Shown: one piece after another, positions 10,932 through 22,361 of the stretch
How positions within the stretch are numbered: position 1 is the stretch's first letter
How the letters are laid out: the number at the start of each line of letters is the position of its first letter
Assembly: GCA_029641185.1 (NCBI GenBank)
Contig: JAPWGK010000009.1
Coordinates: 384,501-448,500, forward strand
From: Pseudofabraea citricarpa
Lineage: Eukaryota; Ascomycota; Leotiomycetes; Helotiales; Dermateaceae
Direction: 5' to 3'
Length of the DNA stretch: 64,000 nucleotides
Program-made: the position numbers and the translations under genes
The notes under the pieces: model-generated
What the model saw: only the letters and a program-made list of their open reading frames with translations
Database searches by the model: none
What the model was told of the DNA's origin: nothing

Positions 10932-12633
10932 TTTAATATGCTGCAAGAGATCGAATATGCTTCTTCAAACTGACACGGAGAGCCACAAGGTGTGCTAACT
11001 TTGCTAAAAAGCTATTCGAGTTGTTCTTTGTTGTCATGTTATATTTTGATGGAGGTTATAATATTTTTTTTTAAAAAAACATAGATTGGATCTTCAAGCT
11101 GCTTGCTTTGCTGTTCTTTGTTCACTCGAATTACTGTATAGATTTCACCCTGAATTTATGCTCTCCCAGTCGAAAAGGATTGAGTCTGGAGCAATCATCA
11201 TATATGCAGCCGAGAATACACAGCAGCTTCGCAGTAACCAGATTTCTCAAGAGATATTCTCCAAACTCACATGACTCAAAACATCCTTGAAATAAGCACA
11301 ATCAATGATCTCGCTTTCAAATTCCATGCCTGACAGAAGTCTGTAGCCAGCTTCCTACACAATCTGACGAAGGCTTGGCTGCACACATAAGGCAACTGAG
11401 TCTTTCCTCCAAGCACTCGATGTATTGGCTGTAGCAATTCTCTCGGAAAGGTTACTACCTTCATTCGGAGATTAAACTTCTCCTCGAGCAGTGGTCATAC
11501 AGCCATCCCGCGTGCCATGTCCAGCTAGGTCTCCGAATTCTCTGGACGGAACATCGACCAGCCAGCGAGTAAGACTGCTTACTCTCCCGTCTCCTGCACG
11601 TCACACGATCACCGCCAGTCGTTACACCGTTTCCTTCCCCAGACCCCGCGATTCATAGTCCAGATGAAGGCTCTGGGGGTCGGCCCGATGACTAAAGAGC
11701 CTAGCAGGACTCGACTTAATCTCCGCGAGGTAGGCGCGTGTGGGAAAGAGGACTGCTCTGTGGTTTGTGCATTTCGAGGTTGTTGTTGTTGCTTGTTCGT
11801 TGTTACCAGCGCTAATAATGTGACGTTACTGTGGTGGTACAAGACGCTTCCGCTTCCGGCAATGGAAAAATATATGCCGAGATGGTTACGGCATCACGTG
11901 TGGTTGGTCTGCTTCTGGACCACGTCCACGTCCACGTCCGTCGACTTCATTCATCTCATTCATCCCATAACAGTTCGTCTCTTCTACGCACGGTGCTGCC
12001 GTTCCCTCTTAGTGGACAGGAACCCCATCACAGCTGACTTGCCAAACGTCATCTTGTCTCTTGGATACCTTGACTTGGAAGACATGTTTCGGTTCCTGAG
12101 ATGCGACTCATCTTCCAAGGAGCTCATTAACTTGGCAAGCTGCCTAAAGAGCACCTTCACACCAAGCTTTGAAGAGAACATCTTCTTTCTGTCAAGCCTC
12201 TTCGGCTTGATCTCGGTGGCTTGTGACGAACGCCTAGTGGCTTACACGCCCTTTCCGAATCTTCTCCCCAGATGAAGACGGAGCCAGTGTCCTCTTTGGG
12301 CATGGTCAGGATCTGGGGTTTGTCCGCGAAGCATTCTCGACGACTCAGAATGCGGCAGGTGTCATCTCTGTGATGGCAGGAGAGACTCGAGGAGATTTGA
12401 TATCGACCTCCAGCGCTTGTACTCGCTGTTGGACGGGTGCATGAGACCTTCCTGGAGTCCATGGCAAGCCGCCTTGTCATTCTCATCATGGAGCCAGGCG
12501 ACTATTCAATATCCCAGTGCCTGTTTGCTTAAGAGTATTTATATTCCCTTGAAAGGCTCGAAAGAAATTTCTGGTCAAGTGTCTCACCTCTTTTTTCTCT
12601 GTTTATATTCAACTCCGTAGCTTTTTGGCAATC
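10932..12633. other. Intergenic region upstream of the GH55 glucanase
   Basis: About 1.7 kb without a supportable gene. Several open frames overlap at 11660-12490 on both strands. A minus-strand stretch at 11984-12489 has slightly protein-like composition but no start, splice pattern or recognisable domain. Confidence 0.45.
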
Positions 12634-15374
12634 ATGCATCTTTTCCGCTCTGCCACTGTGGCGGCTCTTTTTTGGGCTGTGACTGGTGAGAAACTAGTCA
12701 TCCCAGAAGTTGAGAGAGTTGTGGATAAGGTCTTGACTCGTTTCGATAACTATGTCTACTTCAATGGAACTGATGAAGATACTGCAGCCATCTCAGCCGA
12801 AGATGATATGGCTTCGGTACTCTCTCGTCGGGCTACTCCATATTGGTATGAGCAGATTGCCCATCAGGGGATCTCGGCTTTTGGTCCTGCTGGATATGCT
12901 GTCTACAGGAATGTCAAAGACTATGGAGCAACTGGTAAGTCTAATTAAGTATTTAGTTTGGATCACAACTAATACTTTCTAGGTAATGGTGTCACTGATG
13001 ATACTGCTGCCATTCAAGCCGCCATGAATGCCGGTGGTAGATGTGGCCAAGGCTGTGGATCGACCACAGTGACGCCTGCTGTTGTTTACTTCCCAGCTGG
13101 AACTTACTTGATCTCTTCTTCTATTCTTGATCAGTACTACACTCAACTTATCGGTGATCCAAATAATGTCCCAGTCCTGAAGGCTTCTGCTGGCTTCTCG
13201 GGCTTTGGCCTCATCGACGGTGATCATTATTATACTTCAGAACTTAACTGGGGCTCCACCAACGTTTTCTTAAGACAGGTTCGGAATTTTGTTTTTGATT
13301 TGACTGCTATCCCAGCAACCTCCCAGGCTACCGGTATCCATTGGCCTACTTCCCAGGCCACGAGCTTGCAAAATATCGTCTTTCAGATGAGCTCGGCTCC
13401 TGGCACTCAACATACAGGATTGTTCTGCGAAAGTGGTATGTAGTGCATTATTTAATTGGTGTTCTCATAATCTCTTTTATTATTTTAGGCTAAAAACCAT
13501 TCTAGGATCCGCTGGTTTCATGACCGATATCACCTTCAATGGTGGTATCTATGGTGCCTCTATTGGTAACCAACAGTTCACTATGCGAAACTTGGTTTTC
13601 AACAACTGCGTAACCGCCATCAGTCAGCTTTGGAGTTGGGGTTGGCTTTACCAAGGAATTAGTATCAACAATTGCCAGAAAGGTATCGACATCTCTGCTG
13701 GCGGCTCTTCGGCTCAGAATGTTGGCTCCATCACTATTATTGACAGTTCGATTACAAATACACCTGTCGGTATCATCACAGCCCATACTTTGAATTCTTC
13801 GCCAGCTACAGCAGGCACCTTGATTCTCGAGAATGTTGTACTCACAAACGTCCCAACAGCTATTCAGCTTACCGGAGGGTCTACCATACTTGCTGGTACA
13901 GCAGGAACTACTACCATCGCCGCATGGGGGGCTGGTCACCAATATACTCCAAATGGACCCAACAATTTCCAGGGCTCTTTAACCCCAAATAACCGACCTG
14001 CCTCGTTGTTGAATGGTAACAAATATTATGTGCGATCGAAGCCCCAATATAATGACCTACCTGTTTCGTCATTCCGAAGTGTGCGTAGTGCTGGCGCAAC
14101 AGGGAACGGAGCTACAGATGATACAGCTGCCCTTCAAAATGTGATCAATTCTGCAACAGCTGCAGGCCAAGTTGTATTCTTCGATGCAGGCACTTACAAA
14201 GTTACTAGTACCTTATTCATTCCTGCTGGTGCTAGACTTGTGGGTGAGAGTTACTCGGTCATCATGTCAAGCGGTGCATTTTTCAACAACATGGCAAATC
14301 CACAAGCGGTAGTACGTGTTGGTAACGCTGGAGATACAGGACGGGTCGAGTGGTCAGATATGCTTGTTTCAACCCAAGGCACACAAGCTGGTGCCATACT
14401 CATCGAGTGGAATCTAGCAACATCTGGTACACCATCCGGCATGTGGGATGTTCATACCAGAATCGCTGGCTTCACTGGTTCTGGTCTCCAAGTTGCGCAG
14501 TGTCCGACTACTCCGGGTAGTGCGGCTGTAAATACTGCTTGTATCGCTGCTTACATGAGCATGCACATTACTAAATCAGCTTCAGGGCTGTACATGGAAA
14601 ATGTATGGTTATGGAGTGCTGACCATGATATTGATTCTACTCCGAATGTTCAGATTACTGTTTATAGTGGAAGAGGACTCTACATTGAATCGACGACAGG
14701 TACTTTTTGGCTGTAAGTATTTCCGACGCAAGATTGCTTATCGCCATTACTAAAGAATTATTTAGTGTCGGCACAGGCGTTGAGCATCATGTGTTCTACC
14801 AGTATCAGCTCGCCAACACCAAGAATATCTTCATGGGGTTCATCCAGACCGAGACACCGTTTGTTTAGCCCGACCCCGACCCTAATATAAGGTTTGATGA
14901 CTGACCGCCTTTTGTGTAGGTACTACCAGCCTAATCCTAGCGCACCGACACCGTTCACAGTGTCTACCGCTCTTAATGATCCGAACTTTGCCGCTTCTTG
15001 CGCAGGAAAGTCAGGAAATTGTGCTAATGCCTGGGGATTGCGAATATTAAACTCACAAAACATCATGGTTTACGGAGCTGGCTTGTATTCGTTTTTCAAT
15101 AACTATAGTACCAGTAAGTGATACCCATCTCGGTTATATCGGTTGTTAGCAATGAACTTTACTGATTCGGAGTTTAGCATGTTCGAATGGTGGTGGCCCA
15201 GAGAACTGTCAGAACAACATCCTCAGTCTCGAGGGTACATTGAGTAATATCAATATATATACTCTGAGCACGGTAGGAACAACAAATATGATTACGCTCA
15301 ATGGAGCTACTGTTGCGGTGTATGCGGATAACGTCAATGTGTATCCGGATACGATTGCTTTATTCAGGATTTGA
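12634..15374 (+). CDS. Secreted glycoside hydrolase family 55 beta-1,3-glucanase
   Basis: Exons 12634-12934, 12983-13435, 13506-14712, 14766-14858, 14920-15113 and 15178-15374 encode 814 residues. A signal peptide (MHLFRSATVAALFWAVTG) leads. Two right-handed beta-helix (Pectate_lyase_3) halves follow; each opens with the same motif, NVKDYGATGNGVTDDTAAIQ near residue 95 and SVRSAGATGNGATDDTAALQ in the second half. This duplicated layout is diagnostic of GH55 exo- or endo-beta-1,3-glucanases, which act on fungal or plant beta-glucan outside the cell. Length is typical for the family. The fourth intron uses a weak GTTTGT donor, accepted because it restores ETPYYQPNP. A Zn2Cys6 regulator follows 486 bp downstream on the same strand and could control it (inference). 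Confidence 0.93.
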
Positions 15375-15859
15375 GTTATGAGAAAGACGTGGTTATTGTG
15401 GAAGGATTTTGCTTTGGACACATCATTCGTTTCTCCTGTATGCTTATCTTATTGCATTGGACATAAGAACTCTATATTGACTTTGTCAAGGCTATTCGCT
15501 TCTTGCTCGCTTAGATCTGCAAAGAGATATGCCCATGCGTTATTCTAAATTCTGCTTAAAAGAGAACTCGGTTAACTTGGATGATTACTCATTGGCCAAT
15601 GAAGGCTTATGCTCTCAGCTCGATTTTTAAGCTTGTAATTATGCGATAATTTACATGCAATCACAGGGTTGAAATTCGACGGGGAGGTGGAAAGGAGCGC
15701 AAGCTTGACCAGGAAAGGTTAGACTAGGATTTGCACCCCGCATCTCCATAGTCGTAAGTTTCTCGGGCACGACTAACGAAGATTCATATTGATGATCTCC
15801 ACGTGAAGACGTGTAAAAAAAATCTCTTGTTTCAATGGAAATGAAATTTCAATAGCAGA
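15375..15859. other. Intergenic region between the glucanase and the Zn2Cys6 gene
   Basis: Contains the glucanase 3' end and the promoter of the next gene. Nothing else is seen. Confidence 0.5.
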
Positions 15860-17579
15860 ATGCGAACGTCAACTGCCTGTGTAGCATGCCGGCAAGCCAC
15901 TCCCCGAGCTTCTTCCACCATCGCACCCCGCTCACAACTAACGAAAACCCCACCGCAGAAAACGACGCCGGAAATGTGAGAGCCAGACGGCCACGGGGTT
16001 TGGAACCTCGTGTACATACTGCACCGCCCGCGGAATTCGCTGTACTCGAGATGTAGCTCCATCACCTCCAATACCAGCATCTCGCCAGACGTCATTACTC
16101 CCCATCGCATCTCCGACGGATCAAAGTGTCAGAAAGGAACCAGCTGCCAAGTTGCCACCCCAGCCGCTCTGTGTAGAACTCGTGCACCTCTATTTTGATC
16201 TCATCCATGACCAGTTTCACTCGCTGTTCCATCGGACGAGTTTGTTGGATGATGTGGTGGATGGGAAGGTTCCTGCTGTGATCTTGTTTGCCATGATGGC
16301 TTTGTCTGCTCGGTAATTCTTGTTATCCAGACCTCTGTGGCATAGTGTCTAATAGGTTCAAAAGTTTCTCAACGAACCCTACTTTTTCCAATATCAATCC
16401 GAGAGATAGGGGGAAGGGGTTTGCCAAGGAGAGTAATCGTCTCCTGGACTTGAGAGATGTGTCACTTGCTACGGCTCAAGCTTGTGTCTTGCTCGGTGCG
16501 GTAAGTATTACTGAGGGAGAGGCGGCAGCTGAATCAGTCTATTATTCTACTGCCTGTCGCATTGCAAGTCTTCTTGATCTTGCGAATAAGCAAACGAGTG
16601 ATGGGATTGAGAGGGAAGTCAATATTAGAGGTAAACACGGAACCGAACATCTTATATCTTCGCTGACGAGATAGTCTGGTGGTCGTTGACCATGATTGAC
16701 GTGTGGTCTTCTTCAGGAGTGAGACTACCTAGACAAATGATCCATCTGGACAACGTTCCTCTTCCAATAGATGAAAGCGTTTTTCTCAACCTTCGCCGCG
16801 GCCAGCCTGTTATCAAAACCCACGATACTAGTTCATCTTTGCTTGGGCAAATGATCCAGCTAAACTCGATATTAAAAGAGGTGAACGATTTGAATGAACG
16901 GATTGTGTCCGGTGCAGTCACAGGCCCACAGCTAGAAGAGAACGTCCTGGCACTATCGCACAAGCTGGATAGCTGGCACGCAGCTCTCCCCATAAACATG
17001 CACGATACGCAAAGCAACCTCCAATACTGGGCCTCTCAAGGCCTCGGACGGATCTTCGTCGCCGTCTACCTCGGATACTACCACTTCGGACAACTGCTAT
17101 TCTACCAATTTCTGCATCAAGGCCAGAGCACTGTCCCCAACGCACGCTTCTACGCGACGAAATGCAAAGCGCACGCTGAAGCGCTGTGCGAGCTTGTCTA
17201 CTCAGCCCAAAACACTGCCAACAGCGAAGTGCTCTACACGATGGTCGGGCACATCCTCGTCATCGCTTCCACAGTCCAAATCCACACGCTTCTGTTCAGC
17301 GACTCGGAGACCCAGATCAGCACGGCGCGAGCGCGGCTCGAGAGGAACTTTGAGATCCTCAGCCGCCTGCAGAGCTATTGGCCCACGCTCGATATCAGCT
17401 TCACGAGACTCAGAGCCTTTCACCAGGCTTGTCGCAAGAGCATGGAGACGTCGTTTCGTCTCGATCAGTGGATGCTCAGGTTTCTATATGAGTTTGCTGA
17501 ACCCGTGGATGATAAGTTTCCTGAGTCTCAGGAGTGGAGCCTCGAGAATATCGGGATCAGTCCGCAGAGTTGGGGATAA
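15860..17579 (+). CDS. Zn2Cys6 fungal transcription factor with a GC-AG intron in the zinc cluster
   Basis: Exons 15860-15891, 15959-16312, 16356-16630 and 16675-17579 encode 521 residues. The binuclear zinc cluster at residues 7-39 has perfect spacing, C-x2-C-x6-C-x11-C-x2-C-x6-C (C7, C10, C17, C29, C32, C39). It exists only if the first intron uses a GC donor (CG|GCAAGC at 15892) with acceptor CCGCAG and a CTAAC branch site 16 nt before the end; unspliced, the frame stops. A fungal_trans regulatory domain follows, with LVHLYFDLIHDQFHSLFHR, TACRIASLLDL and WWSLTMIDVWSSS. Likely a nuclear pathway-specific activator. Its position directly after the GH55 gene makes cell-wall glucan use a candidate target, but this is inference. 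Introns two and three are short (43-44 nt). Confidence 0.88.
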
Positions 17580-18426
17580 GTATGTTTTGTTGTGGTTTTG
17601 GTTTCTGTCACAGTATGGAGATACGTATGAGATAGATGATTTTTTCGAAGTGGCTGCCGACTTGGAACCAAAGGGGTTGCAGGGGATATGGAGTTCTTTT
17701 CGGAGCTGGAACTCTGACTTTGGCTTTGGCTCTTGGTTTGCCAGTTTTAGTTTGGAGGGGCTCCTGGAAGGAAAGGAGATTATGGATGGAACTCAAAAAA
17801 AATAACGAGGTCGAAATAGGTAGGGTTCAGGTAGCTTTTTTTTTTTTTACGGACGCAATGGTTCTTTCATGTTTGTCTTTCATTTCCCTGTATCAAAGGT
17901 ACCTCATGCGGAGTCTTGGGCTGAAAAGTATATGATAGATGATGGTTTGGAGTTATCGTTACATCGGCCTTCAAGTTGACTGACTAAAAACACGAGATCG
18001 CAATATGGGATTCTTCTCTTACTGGCTGTGCTTTGAATCGATACCTCGTACTACGTACTCGGAGAATTTGAAGTGAAAATAAGAATGGACAAAGAAGCTT
18101 GTTCCTCCTTCTGTCTCTTGCTCTCCTTTTCGCTTATACATCTTATAGTTTATAGGTATTTTCTTTCTCATCTACTCACCCTGAGGTTTCAGCTCTTTAA
18201 CGAATCCAACGGCGAATCTCCGCGTTGGAAAAAGTCTTTATCTGCACGAGCTGGGACCTTTTAAAATTACGTAAGAAAATGGCCCCATAACGCTCAAAGA
18301 GGCAGCAGCCCCTTCCAGCTAATCGTTCGATCGTGTACTTCTTGGCGGCGCATCTGTCGGGTCTTATAGGCAGCACACCACGTACATCGAAGCCAGTGCC
18401 ATGAGAAATCAAGTTCGCTGCGCATC
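17580..18426. other. Intergenic region
   Basis: Contains the 3' flank of the regulator, including a T12-type run near 17838, and the upstream region of the next gene. No additional gene is supported. Confidence 0.5.
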
Positions 18427-20406
18427 ATGGGATTTGCTCAGTCTAATCTCGCGTTTGCTTGTGGGCAATCGACAGATGAAGATGTACCGCATATCCCAGC
18501 TCTCGCTGAGGCATTTCCTTGTCCCATCCCTGGTCCCAACGATCAGCGGGATAAAATTTGGATTGGTATGTTTTGTGCTTTGATGTAACGCTCGACTGTA
18601 CCAGAAATACTATTTGGGCTTCTCATTTCTTTTGTTGTTGATGCTTGTTGAAGCTTGTTGAAGTAGCGCTGAATAAGAAGATATGGCCTAACATTTACCT
18701 CAGTCGACCGTCTGCTGGAACCCCAGACCTTTCCTCATTTCCTTGGGTTCTGCATGTCAGGCAAGCTACCAAATGGGAAAACATCCTCGCTTCCAATCTT
18801 GACTTACGAAGAGATCAAGCTCAGCAACACTCCCTACAAAGACTGGGCTACTTCTCGGTACCGCAGACTGGGAGACTGCGCAGCCGGGAAGATTGCAGAA
18901 GCTGTTGGCTCGTTCGAGGACTCGTCATGCTTAGTGGTAGTCCAGCAACCAATCCATCATATGAAGTCGCGAATCTGGGAAGGCATCCTCTCCATGTCGG
19001 ACAAGCGATGGCGGGCGTTGGATCTAGATAGCAAAGAGCGGCATCACGAGGCTTGCGAGCATCTTGGCTCAGTGATCCGCGTCTTCGACTATCTCAACCA
19101 GCCTCAGAATCAAAAACTCCTTCGCCACGTATATGACAAGATCTCCAGTCACCTGGTAACTTTCGGCGATGCTCTGAACGAGGTCCGTTCTGCTGAAGGC
19201 CAGGCTACCGTCTCGATGAAAGATCTGTGGACGGAATATATGTGTGCCCAGTGCGACATGATGACCACAAGAGCTCATACGTGGCTGCTCAGTCACGCAT
19301 CCGCTCTGCGGCAACGGCTGTTGGATGATCTCGATTCATCGTCGTCAGACCTGAATGCTGGTCGTCCGAAGGAGCCTATTGAGCTGGATCACAGATTCAT
19401 GGATCTGACAGAACTCATCGCTCGAGCAGATTACACAATCCTATTCTCGTTCCTGGCTAGTCCTCAAGCTGAAGGCCTGCACAGCGAACAACTGCAATCC
19501 CGACGTGAAGCTTACACGGCGACTCGGGTCACAGATCTGGCTGATCAGCTGTTTCTAAATGCGACGGCCGACACAACTCACCACGTCCTCCATCCCACAA
19601 GCTGGTTGCATTTCTGCAACCGAATAGTCGAAGGACAAGATGAGCTCCGCATCGAGCTACGAGGCGATCCAAAGCCGATGCCGATAGAGCCATGGATTGC
19701 ACATTTACTCTGGCAGAGGCAGTTCACCCTCGATCAGGGAACTGCGCCAGAGTCCAACGGGTTTGTGATATATCGACTTGCAAGTTATCAGTCGGAGGAA
19801 CAGTGGGCTTCTTTCCTGCAGATGTTTGAAGCTGATCTGGCTGAGTCGGGAGAAGATATACTTGCGTCTGCCAAGGTAGAAAATTGGCTTCAAGTGAGAT
19901 GGCTCAACGGAAAGGACCTTGGGATTGCTGAAGGCGATATCGATGCTGCGAAGAAGTATGCCTTCCCATTTGTTCTGTCCCTTTCCCCTCCAGACTCGCA
20001 CAAGTGATAAAGCCCAAAAACTGACCAAGACAGGCACTTTATCGAGAGTCATGATTCCGACCCGCTCAGCAGCGACATGATGGATGATTGTTTCCTTGTC
20101 GTAGATTCCCACTGCGTCGACTCCTATCTCTCGACCGAGAACATCTCTCGCAGCTCTGGCGAGGACGGCGGGTTCGTCCTTGCCGTTGATGCTCTGTTCA
20201 ATCCTGCTGAGCCGGACGATCATGAAGACGAGTCGCCAGGCTACTCGGGTGTGCTGCGCGTCATGGGTAGCTTGGTCTGGAGTGATTTGTTCGCAATGCT
20301 CAGCGCTCAAACCCTGGGTCCTCGCGAAATGTGGCCCTTGGCGATACCTCACCCGCATCAGGTTTATATCGGTCCCACAACTCAACGTGTGGATCGTCTC
20401 CTGTAG
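18427..20406 (+). CDS. Uncharacterised ascomycete protein, about 600 aa
   Basis: I do not recognise a domain. Exon 1 (18427-18565) joins exon 2 (from 18704) through a 138-nt intron with a clean GTATGT donor and CAG acceptor, giving the continuous WIVDRLLEPQTFPHF. Exon 2 then runs as a long open frame of about 430 codons, rich in helix-forming charged residues and Trp. A TGA at 20007 ends that frame, but a coherent acidic C-terminal segment of about 124 codons (HFIESHDSDPLSSDMMDDCF through GPTTQRVDRLL) continues to 20406. Two joins keep the frame: a 30-nt intron at 20004-20033 (603 aa) or a 57-nt intron at 19977-20033 with an unusual GTCCCT donor (594 aa). If neither is used the protein ends at 20009. 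No signal peptide or membrane helix is seen, so it is probably cytosolic. Confidence 0.68.
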
Positions 20407-22361
20407 CGAAGAAGATGATAATTGAAATTCGATATGTTTGGTCTCGGTCATGAGCGCTCTCGGTTGGATATCTGGCACACCTGCGCCAACTCCGTGGCAA
20501 CTTCTTCGCGGCTCTACAGCTTATCCGTGATAAGTCTATAAAACGCTGAATCCCCCCCTTTGGTACTTAACCTCGCGTGCTGGAAACCCCGCATTTGACT
20601 AACGACTTATCCAAAGCCGTGGAATCAGAGACGCGAGGGTTTTCATATATCATCAATAAGGACAGTTTTCTTAGAATGAACAGAACGCAAAAGTCTATAT
20701 ATATACCTGTATATTTTAAGAATTAGCAAGGGAGACAGGTTTAGCTAACTTGGTTCATTTATCGTTACACGGACTCTATACTTATGTCTAATTTGGTACA
20801 TGGATTCTCAATTGAGGCTTGGATTGGTTCTTATACTAAGGGGTATAGTATATTAGCGTTTGCCAAATGAAGAGCCTGTCAAGGGGGATGTTACCCAACT
20901 GAAGACATAATTAAGCATCCATCAGCCAAACCCCTTTATGCCAACTCACGACAAGAGAAAAGCCTCCAGAGCGTTGCTATTCCTATGATGGAATCCGCAG
21001 TAATAGCATAGGGGGGTTAGGTAGAGGGTACGGAGGTCAGGCGCCCGACAGTCCTCGCTCGCTTAGCAGACATACTTTCCCTCCAAGCCGATGATCCCAG
21101 GCGCCGAAATTTCCTTTGACTTTTTCTCTCTTTCTCTTTTTAGGGGCTCGCTCTTCTAGCGTTACATCGAAACGAGCGACAAAAGTATGCGGTGCCGAAC
21201 AAGAGGAGCCCGAGATAGGGTTGCGTTACGTTGCGCTGGGCTTGCTTTTCTTTTATATGTATGCTTATTGCTTAAGCGTTCCGTACCTTGTTGGTTGAGA
21301 TAAGAGGCTGGAAGGTCGGAAGGTTTATACGAGTTTGAGGAGTGTGGATTAGAGGGGAGGAAATTACTGGTGGATGCGTGCGCGACGAGTCGTTCTTACT
21401 TTTATTCATTTGGTCCTTTGCCTTTAGTACTTGACAGAAAGTGTATTGAGCAGTTGCTGTTTTAGGAAATACAGTCCTGGGTGTGTTTTACTTGGTGTGC
21501 TATAGTTTTTGCTCCTACTGTAGGTATTATGACTTCTTTGCTGTCACGCGAGAGAGAGAGGAAATAAGCTTCTGGGTTTGATTATGACGGTGGTTCATGT
21601 CTTGGAGATTTATGCTGAAGTCTTATGATGGGATGATGATTCAATATGTGCCTCTGTTAATATGACGGCGTGGTTTCGTTTGAAGGATTAAGGTTGCAAC
21701 TCTAAATGATAGATATCGCGTGTCTATCTTGGACTACAGAAGAGTAATCTTTCGGGGGTATATAATCCGGAGGTGCGATAATGATACTCCCCTGCACTGA
21801 AATGACAAAATCTAATGTAGTTACTACGGTTGATGCTTTTTTTTTAGTTGGGGATTACTAGGCATACACGATCAATAAGGGTATACGCATAGCCAGTTCG
21901 TCTGTAAATTCAAAGCGCGTCCCATACTGTATGGCAGGTAGTCAAACTCCTGGCAGGAAAGCTTAAAAGAAAGGAAGAAAGAAATTGCGCTAGTCACCAA
22001 TTAAGCAGATATCAACCTCGGTACATTTTATACTTTCTCCTGGTCAAGCTCGAGCTTGCCAATAACGAGGTTGCCTCTTTCCACGGGGAAAGTGGATTCT
22101 ATGCAAAAGAAGAAGCAAGCCTGACCCGAATATACAGGGTTCATGTACGAGCAACACGGACAATGATCAACGCGGATCCCGCGTGGGGTACCTAGGTATG
22201 TGTTTGTGAGTTTGCAATCAGACATATATATTCAGAAGACTTCCTCCCCGCTAGGAAAGGCAAGCTTGTATGCTTCTAACGCATCTCAGTCACTCCTTAC
22301 TATTTTCTTCTTCTTTTTTGCTTGCTCTATTATACCCCCAAATCGAATCTGGTTTATCAAT
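20407..22361. other. Long intergenic region upstream of the subtilase
   Basis: Almost 2 kb without a supportable gene; AT-rich in parts, with a short TA run near 20697. It holds TACCTAGGTA at 22190-22199, 163 bp before the subtilase ATG. The ORFs here are short and lack coding character. Confidence 0.5.
22190..22199. promoter_or_regulatory. TACCTAGGTA palindrome upstream of the subtilase gene
   Basis: Perfect 10-bp palindrome about 163 bp before the start codon, matching the copy about 170 bp before the APH-family gene. A regulatory role is inferred from position and recurrence only. Confidence 0.35.

Noticed and set aside
11664..12489. Overlapping open frames on both strands (up to 203 codons)
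   Set aside because: Cys- and Ser-rich, inconsistent composition, no domain and no splice pattern. A weak protein-like character on the minus strand at 11984-12489 could be a decayed gene, but I cannot support it.
16501..16539. Possible intron GTAAGT...CAG inside the first Zn2Cys6 gene
   Set aside because: It would be under 40 nt, and the unspliced reading GAVSITEGEAAAESVYYS matches the fungal_trans pattern.
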